A stretch of 64,000 nucleotides of DNA, from the NCBI GenBank assembly GCA_903789595.1, contig CAIFEZ010000002.1, positions 162,920 to 226,919 on the forward strand, given 5' to 3'. The notes beneath the pieces were generated by a model that saw only the letters and a list, made by a program, of their open reading frames with translations, had not been told where the DNA came from and made no database searches. Shown here one piece after another: positions 54,151 to 63,046 of the stretch. How positions within the stretch are numbered: position 1 is the stretch's first letter; each line of letters opens with the position of its first letter. This DNA comes from an uncultured eubacterium 1-6. Its GTDB lineage: Bacteria > Bacillota > Clostridia > Lachnospirales > Lachnospiraceae. The position numbers and the translations under genes were made by a program.

Positions 54151-55431
54151 TCATGAAACAATATCCCGAAAGTGAAACTCCTTCTTTCCCGAGGCATAAT
54201 CTCCGACTATCTGGCCGTGCCCGTAGAGCTTATATTTGTAAGTGACCAGGCCGTCAAGTCCCACCGGACCCCTCGCGTGAATTTTTCCGGTGCTGATGCC
54301 GACCTCCGCCCCGAATCCGTAGCGGAAGCCGTCGGCGAACCTCGTGGAACAGTTCTGATATACCCCTGCGGAATCCACCAGATCCATGAACCGCTCCGCT
54401 GTCTCATTGTTCTCTGTAATGATGCAGTCGGTGTGATGAGAGCCGAACCGGTTGATATGGTCAACCGCCTCATCGAGATCATCCACCAGCTTCACCGAAA
54501 CGATCAGATCCAGATATTCCCGGAACTGATCCTCCCCGATGGTCTCACCCCCGATCATCGATGTGACCTCCTCGGTTCCCCGGATCTGCACGCCCTCCTT
54601 TCTCAGTGCAGATGCAAGCTTCGGAAGGAACGAAGGTGCAACCGACCGGTTCACCAGCAGCGTCTCCACCGCGTTGCAGGCAGCCGTGTACTGTGTCTTC
54701 GCGTCGATGATGATCGGAATCGCCTTCTCAAAATCCGCATCCTTGTCTACATAGATATGGCAGATGCCGTCGGCATGTCCCATCACCGGAATTTTCGTGT
54801 GCTCCATGATATAGCGCACAAAGCGGTTCGACCCCCTCGGAATCAGGAGATCCACGCAGTCGTCACAATCCAGCAGCTCGTCGATCTCATTGTGCTGCTC
54901 CGCCTGTATCATGCAGTGCTCCGGAAGTCCTCCCGCCACCGCGGCCTCGTGAATCAGCCGGAAAAGAATGCGGTTTGTAGCCGCCGTCTCCCGTCCGCCC
55001 TTCAGGACCGCGCAGTTTCCGCTCTTGATACAGAGAGTGGAAATCTGAACCAGCGCATCGGGACGGGCCTCGAAGATCACCCCGATGACGCCGATCGGAC
55101 AGGTGACGCGCTTCAGCAGCAATCCCTCATCCAGTTCCCGGACCAGCGTTTCCCGATGAATCGGATCCGGCAGGGTCATCAAGAGACGGATTCCCTTCTC
55201 CACGTCTGCCAGCTTTTCTTCCCCGAATTTCAGCCTCTTGCGGATCGCCGGCGCGATCTGCTCCGCATCGGCCCTTTCAAGATCCTTCCGGTTTTCTTCA
55301 AAAATTTCTTCCTTATGGGATTCCAGACTCTCCGCAATCAATTCCAGAACATGGTCTCTCTGCTCCCGGGTAGACGCCGCGACCGCCGGTGCCACCCGCT
55401 TCATTTTGCGAACCTCTTCTCTGATCTCCAT
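54151..55431 (-). CDS. proA: Glutamate-5-semialdehyde dehydrogenase
   Basis: NADPH-dependent gamma-glutamyl phosphate reductase of proline synthesis, 426 residues. Family motifs are GVIGVIFEARPDALVQI, GNCAVLKGGRETAATN, DLLIPRGSNRFVRYIME, the catalytic cysteine in TQYTAACNAVETLLV, and the C-terminal GRYGFGAEVGIST-like FRYGFGAEVGISTGKIHARG. ATG follows GAGG. The kinase gene proB, usually adjacent, is not in the window; instead a YitT-family gene precedes with 21 bases between. Confidence 0.97.
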   Translation of the reverse strand: MEIREEVRKMKRVAPAVAASTREQRDHVLELIAESLESHKEEIFEENRKDLERADAEQIAPAIRKRLKFGEEKLADVEKGIRLLMTLPDPIHRETLVRELDEGLLLKRVTCPIGVIGVIFEARPDALVQISTLCIKSGNCAVLKGGRETAATNRILFRLIHEAAVAGGLPEHCMIQAEQHNEIDELLDCDDCVDLLIPRGSNRFVRYIMEHTKIPVMGHADGICHIYVDKDADFEKAIPIIIDAKTQYTAACNAVETLLVNRSVAPSFLPKLASALRKEGVQIRGTEEVTSMIGGETIGEDQFREYLDLIVSVKLVDDLDEAVDHINRFGSHHTDCIITENNETAERFMDLVDSAGVYQNCSTRFADGFRYGFGAEVGISTGKIHARGPVGLDGLVTYKYKLYGHGQIVGDYASGKKEFHFRDIVS

Positions 55432-55452
55432 ATATCTGACCTCTTTTCTCTC

Positions 55453-56352
55453 TCACTCCAGATGCTTCTCGAAGTTACCCGAAATATTGACGCCGGAATT
55501 TTCAACGACAAACGCATCCGGATCAAATTCCCTGACCAGTCGCTTCAGTCTCGGCGCCTCATACTTATCCACAATTACATAGAGTATATTTACCTCTCTC
55601 CCGCTGAATCCACCTTTGCCCTCCCATCTCGTCACCGATCTGCGGAGCTCTCTGATAATACTTTGTTCCAGAACCTCCACATCCTGCTGCGTAATAATGT
55701 GGAATTCCTCCGTAATGTTCTGCGAATAGAACCGGTCCAGGGCGTAGGATGTCACAAATGCGGAGAAAAGCGAATAAATCAGAATGTCAATCGGATAACT
55801 GAAGGCCATAATGGCAAAAACAACGATATTGACATACAGGTTTGCATGTCCCACGCTGGCTCCGTTCCGTTGATGCACAATCAATACGCCGACCAGATCC
55901 ATTCCCCCGTCACAGGCGCCCATTCTGAGCATCAGCCCCATCATCGCGCCGCAGATCACCCCGCCGATCAGCGCCGCGGCCAGGCGGTTGTCCACCAGCG
56001 CCTGAGCCGGAATCGGCAGCAGTACAAGGAACACCGATTCTGCCGTAATGCCAAGTATCGTCTTGGCGAAATAGAGCTTTCCCATCAGCTTGTGCGCCAG
56101 TATCAGGAACGGAATATTGACCAGATAGTACAGGATACCCGCGACATCGAGACTTCCGAAGTGAAGACCGACAACAGATGTCAGAAAGGATCGGAACAGC
56201 TGGCACAGTCCCAGAACCCCTCCGGTATAAAGCCCTGCCGGAACGATGAAGAAATTGATGCCCACCGCATAGAGAAAGGTACTGAGCAGAAGCACCATGG
56301 TCCGGCGCACCTCATATTCCTTCCCGCTGTGTGATAGATGTAACCTGTACAT
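55453..56352 (-). CDS. YitT family membrane protein
   Basis: 299-residue protein with five or six membrane helices in the first 190 residues (FLYAVGINFFIVPAGLYTGG, GICGAMMGLMLRMGACDGGMD-like VICGAMMGLMLR) and a C-terminal DUF2179 domain (FHIITQQDVEVLEQSIIREL, VNILYVIVDKYEAPRLKRLV, ENSGVNISGNF). Function of the family is unknown, although substrate transport is suspected. Start at 56352 after GGGGAG is preferred over an ATG ten codons upstream. It precedes proA. Confidence 0.92.
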   Translation of the reverse strand: MYRLHLSHSGKEYEVRRTMVLLLSTFLYAVGINFFIVPAGLYTGGVLGLCQLFRSFLTSVVGLHFGSLDVAGILYYLVNIPFLILAHKLMGKLYFAKTILGITAESVFLVLLPIPAQALVDNRLAAALIGGVICGAMMGLMLRMGACDGGMDLVGVLIVHQRNGASVGHANLYVNIVVFAIMAFSYPIDILIYSLFSAFVTSYALDRFYSQNITEEFHIITQQDVEVLEQSIIRELRRSVTRWEGKGGFSGREVNILYVIVDKYEAPRLKRLVREFDPDAFVVENSGVNISGNFEKHLE

Positions 56353-56537
56353 TCCGGCATCTCCCCTCTCTTCAACACACAAAATCTAACGCGACAGAAG
56401 CCCCTGAAGACCCCGGTCGCTGTTTTTTCAAATCTGAAAACAGTCTAACATAACGTCCCTCAAACTTCCATACCGAAAGCTGACAAGAGGAGGGCCGCAC
56501 TGTCCGCCGGCAAAAAATGACTGATATCGTAATAAAT

Positions 56538-56566
56538 TTGACAAGACATTCACATACTCGTCATAT
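56538..56566 (+). promoter_or_regulatory. Promoter of HPr-like gene
   Basis: TTGACA, 17-base spacer, TCATAT, about 70 bases before the chosen start codon. Confidence 0.72.
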
Positions 56567-56636
56567 ATATTCGAGAAGCAGAACAAAAGGTATATAGATG
56601 CCGTTCAGAAATCACACGGCAGAGAGAGGATACGAG

Positions 56637-56879
56637 ATGAAAATCAATAACATCACAAATGTAGAAAAGTTTTTTGAAATTGTAGACAGCTGCAAGGGAA
56701 GAGTCGAGCTGGTTACCGCCGAGGGCGATACCCTGAATCTGAAATCAAAGCTCAGCCAGTATGTATCCCTGGCAAATATTTTTTCCAATGAGGCGGCTAT
56801 TCCGGAGCTCGAGATCATCGCTTCCGATCCGGATGACATCCGCAAGCTCATGAACTTCATGATCGACGGAAACGCATAA
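56637..56879 (+). CDS. HPr-like protein without the phosphorylated histidine
   Basis: 80-residue protein, start at 56637 after GAGAGAGG. The alternation MKINNITNVEKFFEIVDSCK, GRVELVTAEGDTLNLKSKL, IPELEIIASDPDDIRKLMNF resembles the HPr fold with a NxKS-type loop near residue 45, but the GLHARPA site bearing the phospho-histidine is absent. Such degenerate HPr-like proteins are common in Clostridia and of unknown role; a regulatory decoy is speculative. Own promoter and terminator, so it is a solo gene. Confidence 0.78.
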   Translation: MKINNITNVEKFFEIVDSCKGRVELVTAEGDTLNLKSKLSQYVSLANIFSNEAAIPELEIIASDPDDIRKLMNFMIDGNA

Positions 56880-56930
56880 CGATATAAGATAAGCGCGCAA
56901 AGGAAGCTGAATACAAAGATTTTTCAGCGG

Positions 56931-56962
56931 CAGGATCTCCGGAAGGGAGGTCCTGTTTTTTT
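56931..56962 (+). terminator. Terminator of HPr-like gene
   Basis: Arms caggatctcc and gggaggtcctg with a short loop, followed by seven T (56956-56962). Confidence 0.85.
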
Positions 56963-57062
56963 ACGCGAACAGTGAGCCGCAGCCGAATGCGAAGTATTCG
57001 TGTGCGGCGAGCGTCGCGATAGCGAGATAAAACTCGCGCAGCGTGTTTTATCTCGTTTGCAC
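56963..57062 (+). repeat. Family B element, copy 3
   Basis: Opposite strand to copies 1 and 2, starting acgcgaacag directly after the U-tract. The main stem is cgagataaaac (57023-57033) with gttttatctcg (57045-57055), one base pair different from copy 1 on both arms. Confidence 0.88.
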
Positions 57063-57103
57063 GGACAGCGGGAACAGCGCGCCGCAATGACGGCCGTCAT
57101 CCC

Positions 57104-57913
57104 TCAGGACACCGCTGACGCTGCGAAAGCGCTTTCGCTTTTCACCGCGTTCTCTCGGGAGATCGAATAACCGGAGATCGAATAAGAATATGAATAGTAG
57201 CGCAGCACATGCTCCACATAGTCCGGATCGCCATAGGAGCTCCAGCCGTTCTCATATGCTTTCATGTTGGAGAACGTCGCCGCGTTTTCCGCCGAATAAC
57301 CGCCGTAGTTCTTCTTCGCCCAGTCAATGTACCCTGGTCCGTAATTGTATCCCTGCACTGCCAGAGAAATTCTTTCGATGTCGTCCGGTCCCTGAACCTC
57401 AGCAGCTTTGAGCGCAGCCGCAAGCTCCCGCACGCCTGCCCGAATCGAATAATCCGGATCTGTGATCGTCTGTCCGGCATAACGCTCGTTATAGAAAGAG
57501 GCGGACGCCTGCATGGGATCTGTTCCGTCGCCGCGGGATTCCTGCATCATAATCGCCTTGATCAGTCCGGTGTAATCGCTGACGGAGTATTCGTCCGCGT
57601 ATTTCTGTATCACATCCGAATACGCTTCCACCTGATCACTGACCAGATTTTTCCGGATCGTGATGGTGGTATCCTTGCCCGTTACCTTCTGCATCTCGGA
57701 GATTTTCTGATTCTGCTCCAACGCCCCGACAGCCACAAAGACCACAATTAAAGCTGCCGCTGGTATCACAATCTTCCCGCCCGCCTGATAGAGATAGCGG
57801 ACCGCACGGCCGAACATTCTCCAGAAACGGATGAATTTTCGCCGGAAACGCTTCCAGCTGCTGCGCCGTTTCCGACTGTTTTTTGTTTTCCTGTATCCGG
57901 ATTTCTCACTCAT
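57104..57913 (-). CDS. Lysozyme-like transglycosylase, membrane-anchored
   Basis: 269 residues. A strongly basic start (TKNSRKRRSSWKRFRRKFI-like) precedes a membrane helix at about 43-65 (KIVIPAAALIVVFVAVGAL). The extracellular part has the lysozyme-like (PF13702-type) fold of CwlT and conjugation muramidases: YTGLIKAIMMQESRGDGTDP with the likely catalytic Glu in MMQESRG, then ASFYNERYAGQTITDPDYSI and QGYNYGPGYIDWAKKNYGGY. Cuts peptidoglycan glycan strands. It follows the VWA gene by 55 bases in the same direction, but no conjugation genes are here. Confidence 0.88.
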   Translation of the reverse strand: MSEKSGYRKTKNSRKRRSSWKRFRRKFIRFWRMFGRAVRYLYQAGGKIVIPAAALIVVFVAVGALEQNQKISEMQKVTGKDTTITIRKNLVSDQVEAYSDVIQKYADEYSVSDYTGLIKAIMMQESRGDGTDPMQASASFYNERYAGQTITDPDYSIRAGVRELAAALKAAEVQGPDDIERISLAVQGYNYGPGYIDWAKKNYGGYSAENAATFSNMKAYENGWSSYGDPDYVEHVLRYYSYSYSISGYSISRENAVKSESAFAASAVS

Positions 57914-57968
57914 AACATCTCCGTCCGGGTACCTGCCCCGGTTCCTCTCCTGTTATCTGCCTCCCCTT

Positions 57969-59750
57969 TTAATTTTCAATCTGCCTGAGCAGGTATCTCC
58001 CCACGGTGTTGGAAAAATGATCGACGGACCGGATATACGCAAAGTCCTTCCCGAAGATTTTTCTCTCGGCGGCGAGCTCGCTCTCCTCCCCTACAAAGAC
58101 GCCAAGCACCGCCACATTGTTCTGCCTCAGCCTGCGGACCTCCGTTCCGGCGTCAAGCGCCGCCCTGCGGCCGGCATAAGGCTCAGGATTTCTCGCGTTC
58201 GGCCGGTTGATCATCACATCATAGGGCTTTCCGTCGCTGAGCACAATCAGAACCTTATTGGTCTCCTCTCTCTCCAGAAGGCCCTGTCCCACGGTCCGAA
58301 TCGCCAGACCGTCCCTGTTATTGGAACTGGTCGTGAATTCAAAGATATTTTCGTTCGCGCTGCGCTCATCCCCGTACTCCCGGAATCTGCGCAGCACCGT
58401 ATAGTCCCAGAATGTGCAGAAGCTCATCACCCGCATGGGAATCCCGAGGTTTGACATTGCCTCGCAGATGATATACGCCTGCATCGCAACCTCCTTCTGC
58501 CGTTTCCTCTGAGATCCGCTCGCGTCAATCAGAAAATCGACCACGAAATCCATGGAATCGTTTCGCAGCGTTCTGCGGAAAAGCCTTGCGTCCTCTGACC
58601 GCCCTACCTTCCAGAGCGCGGACGGATCGATCTGCCCGCAGTCGGACAGGACACTGTCCTCTTCGTCCCGCAGAGCAAAGGCACGCTTCAGCATATCCGT
58701 CAGAATCCGAATGTGGTGCCGCACCGTCCGGTAATTTGTCCGGAAGTACTCCAGCGTCTTCTCCTTATTGCCCTTTGCGAGTACATACTGGTTGTTCCGG
58801 ATGACGGGATTCTTCAGAATTCCGTCAGTGAAGAAAAGTCCGCAGTCCGAATGAATTCCCCTGCACATCCGGCTTGTGATCCTTTTCTCCTCCGAAAGCG
58901 TAAGATACGATTTTCCGAAATTCCGCTGCACATACTCTCTGGATTTTTCCAGAACACTGTCATCGATCAGAAGAAGCTTCCGGACCTTTTCGCCGCCTTC
59001 CTCCGGGGCATCCTCATCCGGTTTTCCTTCCGCGGAAGGCTCGTCCGGTCCGATCATCTCTTCGGTGACCCTCTCCAAAACATAGCGGACGGAATCATCT
59101 TCCAGCTCTTCCTTCAGGTAATCGCTCCAGGAGAACTCCGTAAGCTCCTCCGGTGTTACCTGAAGCACCTCCTCCAGCGTCATCGGAAACGCCGGATCCA
59201 CCACGTCATTGTACAGGCTGTCGATCACACGGATGATTTCCTCCGAGGTTTCCGCCTGACGCAGGCGGTGAATCCACTCCAGCAGGCGCATGATCTGCTC
59301 CGGCCCATGATAGGCGCCGTCCAGCTTTTCCCGAAAGCTCGCCGCCATCAGCCGTCCCAGCGGATATGCGGACAGCCTGCCGAAATCCCGGTTCAGCCAT
59401 GTCTCCAGCGCCTTCTTCCGAAGAGAACGCACTCCCTCGCGCTCCCGGTCGAGCCTCCATCCGACCGCCTCCTCGACGCAGAGCCTTGCGGTATCCATCA
59501 GCGCCTTCTGATCCGCATGGCAGTAGATCTTCTTCAGCAGATACAGCGCAAGGGCATCCTGATCGAAGTACTTTGCCAGCGCGCCCTGCTTGATTCCGTT
59601 ATAAAGGGCAATCTCCGGCGACCTGGAATACTCTGCAAGATCCGGCTTCACCTCAAGGGTGTAGTCCCCGCTCACGGTCCAGATCAGGTTCCGTATTCTG
59701 TTTTCCAGCTCATAGGGATAGGATTCCCATGCATCCTTGCTGATCTTCAA
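57969..59750 (-). CDS. VWA-domain protein (NorD/CbbO-like)
   Basis: 593 residues from a TTG start that overlaps the stop of the MoxR gene as TTGA, behind GAGAGG; upstream ATG codons would overlap far into that gene. The N-terminal three-fifths is helical with acidic stretches (EEVLQVTPEELTEFSWSDYLKEE, DEDAPEEGGEKV). The C-terminal VWA domain has the metal site DASGS in DFLIDASGSQRKRQ, a central SNNRDGLAIRTVG and VLSDGKPYD. NorD/CbbO-type VWA proteins work with a MoxR ATPase to activate or remodel a target; the target here is unknown. Confidence 0.9.
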   Translation of the reverse strand: MKISKDAWESYPYELENRIRNLIWTVSGDYTLEVKPDLAEYSRSPEIALYNGIKQGALAKYFDQDALALYLLKKIYCHADQKALMDTARLCVEEAVGWRLDREREGVRSLRKKALETWLNRDFGRLSAYPLGRLMAASFREKLDGAYHGPEQIMRLLEWIHRLRQAETSEEIIRVIDSLYNDVVDPAFPMTLEEVLQVTPEELTEFSWSDYLKEELEDDSVRYVLERVTEEMIGPDEPSAEGKPDEDAPEEGGEKVRKLLLIDDSVLEKSREYVQRNFGKSYLTLSEEKRITSRMCRGIHSDCGLFFTDGILKNPVIRNNQYVLAKGNKEKTLEYFRTNYRTVRHHIRILTDMLKRAFALRDEEDSVLSDCGQIDPSALWKVGRSEDARLFRRTLRNDSMDFVVDFLIDASGSQRKRQKEVAMQAYIICEAMSNLGIPMRVMSFCTFWDYTVLRRFREYGDERSANENIFEFTTSSNNRDGLAIRTVGQGLLEREETNKVLIVLSDGKPYDVMINRPNARNPEPYAGRRAALDAGTEVRRLRQNNVAVLGVFVGEESELAAERKIFGKDFAYIRSVDHFSNTVGRYLLRQIEN

Positions 59751-60670
59751 GCAAAAACATCCTCTCTGGTCCATTCCGCAGGGATCCGTGTGCTGAGAAC
59801 ATCGCGCACGATTTCCTTTTCGAACGCGTCGAAGCATTTATTGACGACTCCCATCTGCAGCGCCTGAAACGGAGAGATTCCCCGGCGTATTGTCCGCGCC
59901 GCCGCGACGATCCCACGCAGATCCAGGCTCTTCGCGGAGATCTCTCCGTGCTCTGCCTTCGTCTGAAGATCGAGAAACAATCCCGACAGCTGCTCTCTCG
60001 CCCGGTCTGTCATGTCCGGGAAAATGCGGCTGAAGATGTAATCCAGAGAGGTCTCCGTCTGTGAAGGCATATCGATGACGAGGAACCGGGATACCAGCGC
60101 CTCGTTCAGCTCCTTTGTTCCCGCGTACCCGTAGTTCATGGTCCCGATGAATCTCGCCGCGGGGTGAAGATCAATCTTCTCATAACCGGGAATGTCAATA
60201 CTTCTCCGGTAATCCAGCGTCGAATGCAGAACGGAAACCGCGTCATTTTTTGCCATATTGATCTCATCGAGAATTCCGAAGCCTCCGTACTCGGCACACA
60301 GGCTGATGCTCCCTTTCCGAAGCTCCACCTGATTATTACGGAAGGTATCGGTTCCGATCAGCTCCGAGCTGCTGGTATTCACATGAAACGACACGTTGTA
60401 GACCGGCCTGCCGAACAGCCAGGCAAGGTTTTCCGCCAGGACATTCTTGCCGGTCGCCTTCGCGCCTGTGAGAAGCAGATTCTGTCCCTCCAGAAGCGCG
60501 GCGACCGCCATCTCCAGAACCTCTTTCCCGTAGAACGGAAATGCCGGCTTCACCACACGGCTGCGCACGGAATCGTCTACGGTGTAGGCCTCGTTAAACT
60601 TCTCCACGCCGCGAATCAGCTCCGGGCTCACGTCCTGCTCCTCCAGCATCTTTTTCTGCTCCAGCGTCAT
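59747..60670 (-). CDS. MoxR-type AAA+ ATPase (NorQ/CbbQ-like)
   Basis: 307-residue AAA+ chaperone. The Walker A is GAKATGKN, ending in asparagine where most P-loops have T or S; Walker B is FGILDEINMAKNDAVSVL; sensor 1 is IGTMNYGYAGTKELNEAL with the arginine finger region VSRFLVIDMP. It overlaps the hydrolase gene before it (ATGA) and the VWA gene after it (TTGA), so the three are one translationally coupled unit. Confidence 0.92.
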   Translation of the reverse strand: MTLEQKKMLEEQDVSPELIRGVEKFNEAYTVDDSVRSRVVKPAFPFYGKEVLEMAVAALLEGQNLLLTGAKATGKNVLAENLAWLFGRPVYNVSFHVNTSSSELIGTDTFRNNQVELRKGSISLCAEYGGFGILDEINMAKNDAVSVLHSTLDYRRSIDIPGYEKIDLHPAARFIGTMNYGYAGTKELNEALVSRFLVIDMPSQTETSLDYIFSRIFPDMTDRAREQLSGLFLDLQTKAEHGEISAKSLDLRGIVAAARTIRRGISPFQALQMGVVNKCFDAFEKEIVRDVLSTRIPAEWTREDVFA

Positions 60671-61677
60671 TGTTCTCTTCTCTCCAATCCTTCTGCTGAT
60701 CCGGAATGCGCCCGGATGTATCGGTTCATCAGCTGCGATGTAAATGCCGCCTCAATATCGGTATAACGCCGTACATCGGTCAGATAACTGATGCCATGGG
60801 CGCCGCCCCGGAAAATCTCCAGTCTCGCGGGAACTCCGGCTTCCTTCGCCGCCGCATACAGCTCCCGGCTCATCCGCACCGGAACATAGCGGTCTGCGTC
60901 GCCGTGGATCAGAAGCACCGGGACCTCCGATTTCCGAACAGTGCTTATGGCGCCGCAGCTTCCGAGATCCACATGGCCGAACAGCCTGGCTCCCGTCTTC
61001 ACAAGCCACCAGACCGCCCCTTGCGGGTAGTGCCTTGCTCTTCCCACCTCCCGGATGATCGCCTCCGGGGAAGTATAACCGCAGTCCGCGATAATCCCCA
61101 CGACGTTTTCCGGAAGCTCCAGATCTGCAGCCATCAGAACCGTCGCAGCGCCCATGGATACGCCCGACAGAATGACCGGCGTCTGAAGGCCGAATCTCTC
61201 CGCCGCGTATCGTGCCCAGGTCAGACAGTCCTGCCGTTCCTTCACGCCGAATGTCGTGACATTTCCGCCGCTTTTTCCGTGGGCTCTCTGGTCGACGACA
61301 AGGGTATTCTGTCCATGCTCTCTGGCGACCCGGTTTCCTCCTGCCATGTCGCGGACCGCCTCTCCCCGGTATCCGTGAAACTGGATCTGAAGCGGCGCTC
61401 CTTTTTTCACCTCATAATATCTGCCGAAGAGCGTCAGATTGTCAAAGCTTCGAACCGTGACCTCCTCACAGGGAATTTCCTTCATCAGATCGACCAGATC
61501 CTGCATGCTCTCCTGCTGCTCATCATACCCCTCCCCGGTCGGGATCGGCACATGCCCGGACTTCCGCTCGTTTGTATTGTACAGAACAGCACGAAATACC
61601 GCGTAAAGCGCGAAATACAGCAAAACCGCTATGCTGAGAATGAATGCCACAAGAACACCTGCGATGATACGAAACAT
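60667..61677 (-). CDS. Membrane-anchored alpha/beta hydrolase
   Basis: 336 residues from ATG 61677 after GGAG. A membrane helix at residues 3-24 (IIAGVLVAFILSIAVLLYFA) is followed by a serine hydrolase: oxyanion region QIQFHGYRGEAVRDM, nucleophile GVSMGAATVL, Asp in LLIHGDADRYVPV and His in GGAHGISYL. Related proteins are annotated as lysophospholipases or esterases, but the substrate is unknown. First gene of the coupled hydrolase-MoxR-VWA set; earlier in-frame starts lack a ribosome site. Confidence 0.9.
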   Translation of the reverse strand: MFRIIAGVLVAFILSIAVLLYFALYAVFRAVLYNTNERKSGHVPIPTGEGYDEQQESMQDLVDLMKEIPCEEVTVRSFDNLTLFGRYYEVKKGAPLQIQFHGYRGEAVRDMAGGNRVAREHGQNTLVVDQRAHGKSGGNVTTFGVKERQDCLTWARYAAERFGLQTPVILSGVSMGAATVLMAADLELPENVVGIIADCGYTSPEAIIREVGRARHYPQGAVWWLVKTGARLFGHVDLGSCGAISTVRKSEVPVLLIHGDADRYVPVRMSRELYAAAKEAGVPARLEIFRGGAHGISYLTDVRRYTDIEAAFTSQLMNRYIRAHSGSAEGLERREQ

Positions 61678-61748
61678 ATGATCTCCAAACCTGATGAAAC
61701 GCAAAGCTGATATACAAAAATTCTGCGGATTGCACCGCCTGCAGAGTT

Positions 61749-62903
61749 CTACGGATTGCACCGTTTGCAGGGCACATATCCTCTTCCTACGAGCGCATCT
61801 CTGGAACCGGTCCAATCCATCCTGTTCTCCGGCGCAATGTCATCCGCCGAGGAACAGGTCGGGTAATGAAATTTGCCTGTATTGGTATTGACGACATAGG
61901 TGACTGTTCCGCCCGCTTCGGCAGGTTCCGGAGAGGGTGTATCTGACACCATCCCCTGCTTCGCGGTCTCCCTGTTGCCTGACGCGGAATCTGAGCCGGT
62001 AAACTCCGGCCCGCTGCTGTCTCCGGTCGCGTAATCGATGGTGATGCCAGGCTGCACATCATAGCAGTAGACACAGAACCGGATTCTCTCGCCCCGGTCT
62101 TCCACAGACTCCGCCTCCATCAGAACGCCGGAGGCGAGCAGATTCTTTCCTTCAAAAACCGGCGTCACACGGTACAGCACATGAAAATTGAAGTCGGTGA
62201 CCGCGTAGCTCACCTCATTTTCGTAGGGAAGCATCCCTTCTACATTCATGTAGCGGGTTCCTGTGATCAGGTTCTTGCTGTTCGCGTTCTCACCCGCCAG
62301 CTGATATCCGATCAGGTGACAGCGGTTGTAGAGATAATTGCCGTCGATCCCGTCATACTTCACCGTGTGCCAGCCGGTCGGCTTCACCGAACCGATCTTT
62401 CCCCTCTCCTCCACAGGCATCGTATCCACACAGATATTCGCCCAGGCGGTTCCGCACCGCCCGAGGCTGTCCATGTCGCTGTAGAATTCGAATTCCCGGG
62501 TCTTGAGATCCTCATCTGTAAAAAAAGGAACATTCCCGTTCACCTCAACCGTGGGAGAACCGCTGTACGCCGGAAGCTCCTCCGGATGAAAGGCCGTAAG
62601 CTCCGCCGCCGCTCTTTTCTCTTCGGAAGACAGCGCACCTCCGGCAGAAGCGGCCGTCCCGTTCCGAATCCGGTCAATGACGGTCCCAACAGCTCCCGTC
62701 CGGTTCTCTCCAGTACCGGTCTGAACGCCTCCCGGGAGAACGCCGACAAGGATCGTTCCGATGACAATCACCGCCATCGATCCCGTCATCCATATCCGGG
62801 ACCTTCGCCGGTCACCGCCGCGTCTCTTTTTCACAATGCCCGCGATCAGCGATACCGGAAATATTACAAGCGCTGCCAGAAGCAGCATTTCTATCACAAG
62901 CAT
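61749..62903 (-). CDS. DNA/RNA non-specific endonuclease, secreted or surface-bound
   Basis: 384 residues. Two N-terminal hydrophobic segments (about 2-24 and 38-58) flank a basic KKRRGGDRRRS loop. The nuclease domain has YNRCHLIGYQLAGENANSKN, the HNH-like core of EndA/NucA-type DNA-entry nucleases, and TGTRYMNVEGMLPYENEV. A Ser/Pro linker leads to an Ada-type zinc-binding C-terminus (NTNTGKFHYPTCSSADDIAP with CKRC near the end). ATG follows GAGGGG. It lies 71 bases before the hydrolase gene in the same direction. Role in nucleic acid uptake or scavenging is inference. Confidence 0.9.
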   Translation of the reverse strand: MLVIEMLLLAALVIFPVSLIAGIVKKRRGGDRRRSRIWMTGSMAVIVIGTILVGVLPGGVQTGTGENRTGAVGTVIDRIRNGTAASAGGALSSEEKRAAAELTAFHPEELPAYSGSPTVEVNGNVPFFTDEDLKTREFEFYSDMDSLGRCGTAWANICVDTMPVEERGKIGSVKPTGWHTVKYDGIDGNYLYNRCHLIGYQLAGENANSKNLITGTRYMNVEGMLPYENEVSYAVTDFNFHVLYRVTPVFEGKNLLASGVLMEAESVEDRGERIRFCVYCYDVQPGITIDYATGDSSGPEFTGSDSASGNRETAKQGMVSDTPSPEPAEAGGTVTYVVNTNTGKFHYPTCSSADDIAPENRMDWTGSRDALVGRGYVPCKRCNP

Positions 62904-62986
62904 ATCAAATCCCCTCAGCAGGAAACTGAAAAACCGTTTCGCCTCTGATTATAACACAGAACACATGTTTTGTGAAAATTCGCATC

Positions 62987-63046
62987 CCGGCTCTTTCACA
63001 CGCTTCGCGTGTGTCGAGCCTGGCTGCGTTTTCCTAGAGCTCTCTT
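62987..63046 (-). repeat. Family C fragment (arm 2)
   Basis: On the minus strand: gagctc, ggaaaacgcagcc, acacgcgaagcgtgtg and agagccggg, matching arm 2 of the 53388 unit with a changed apical stem (acacgc/gcgtgt). Confidence 0.6.

Noticed and set aside
53347..54197. Short minus-strand ORFs with RRYRLCFRRAY-type products
   Set aside because: They are frames read through the family C and A repeats, repeat with them, and lack ribosome sites.
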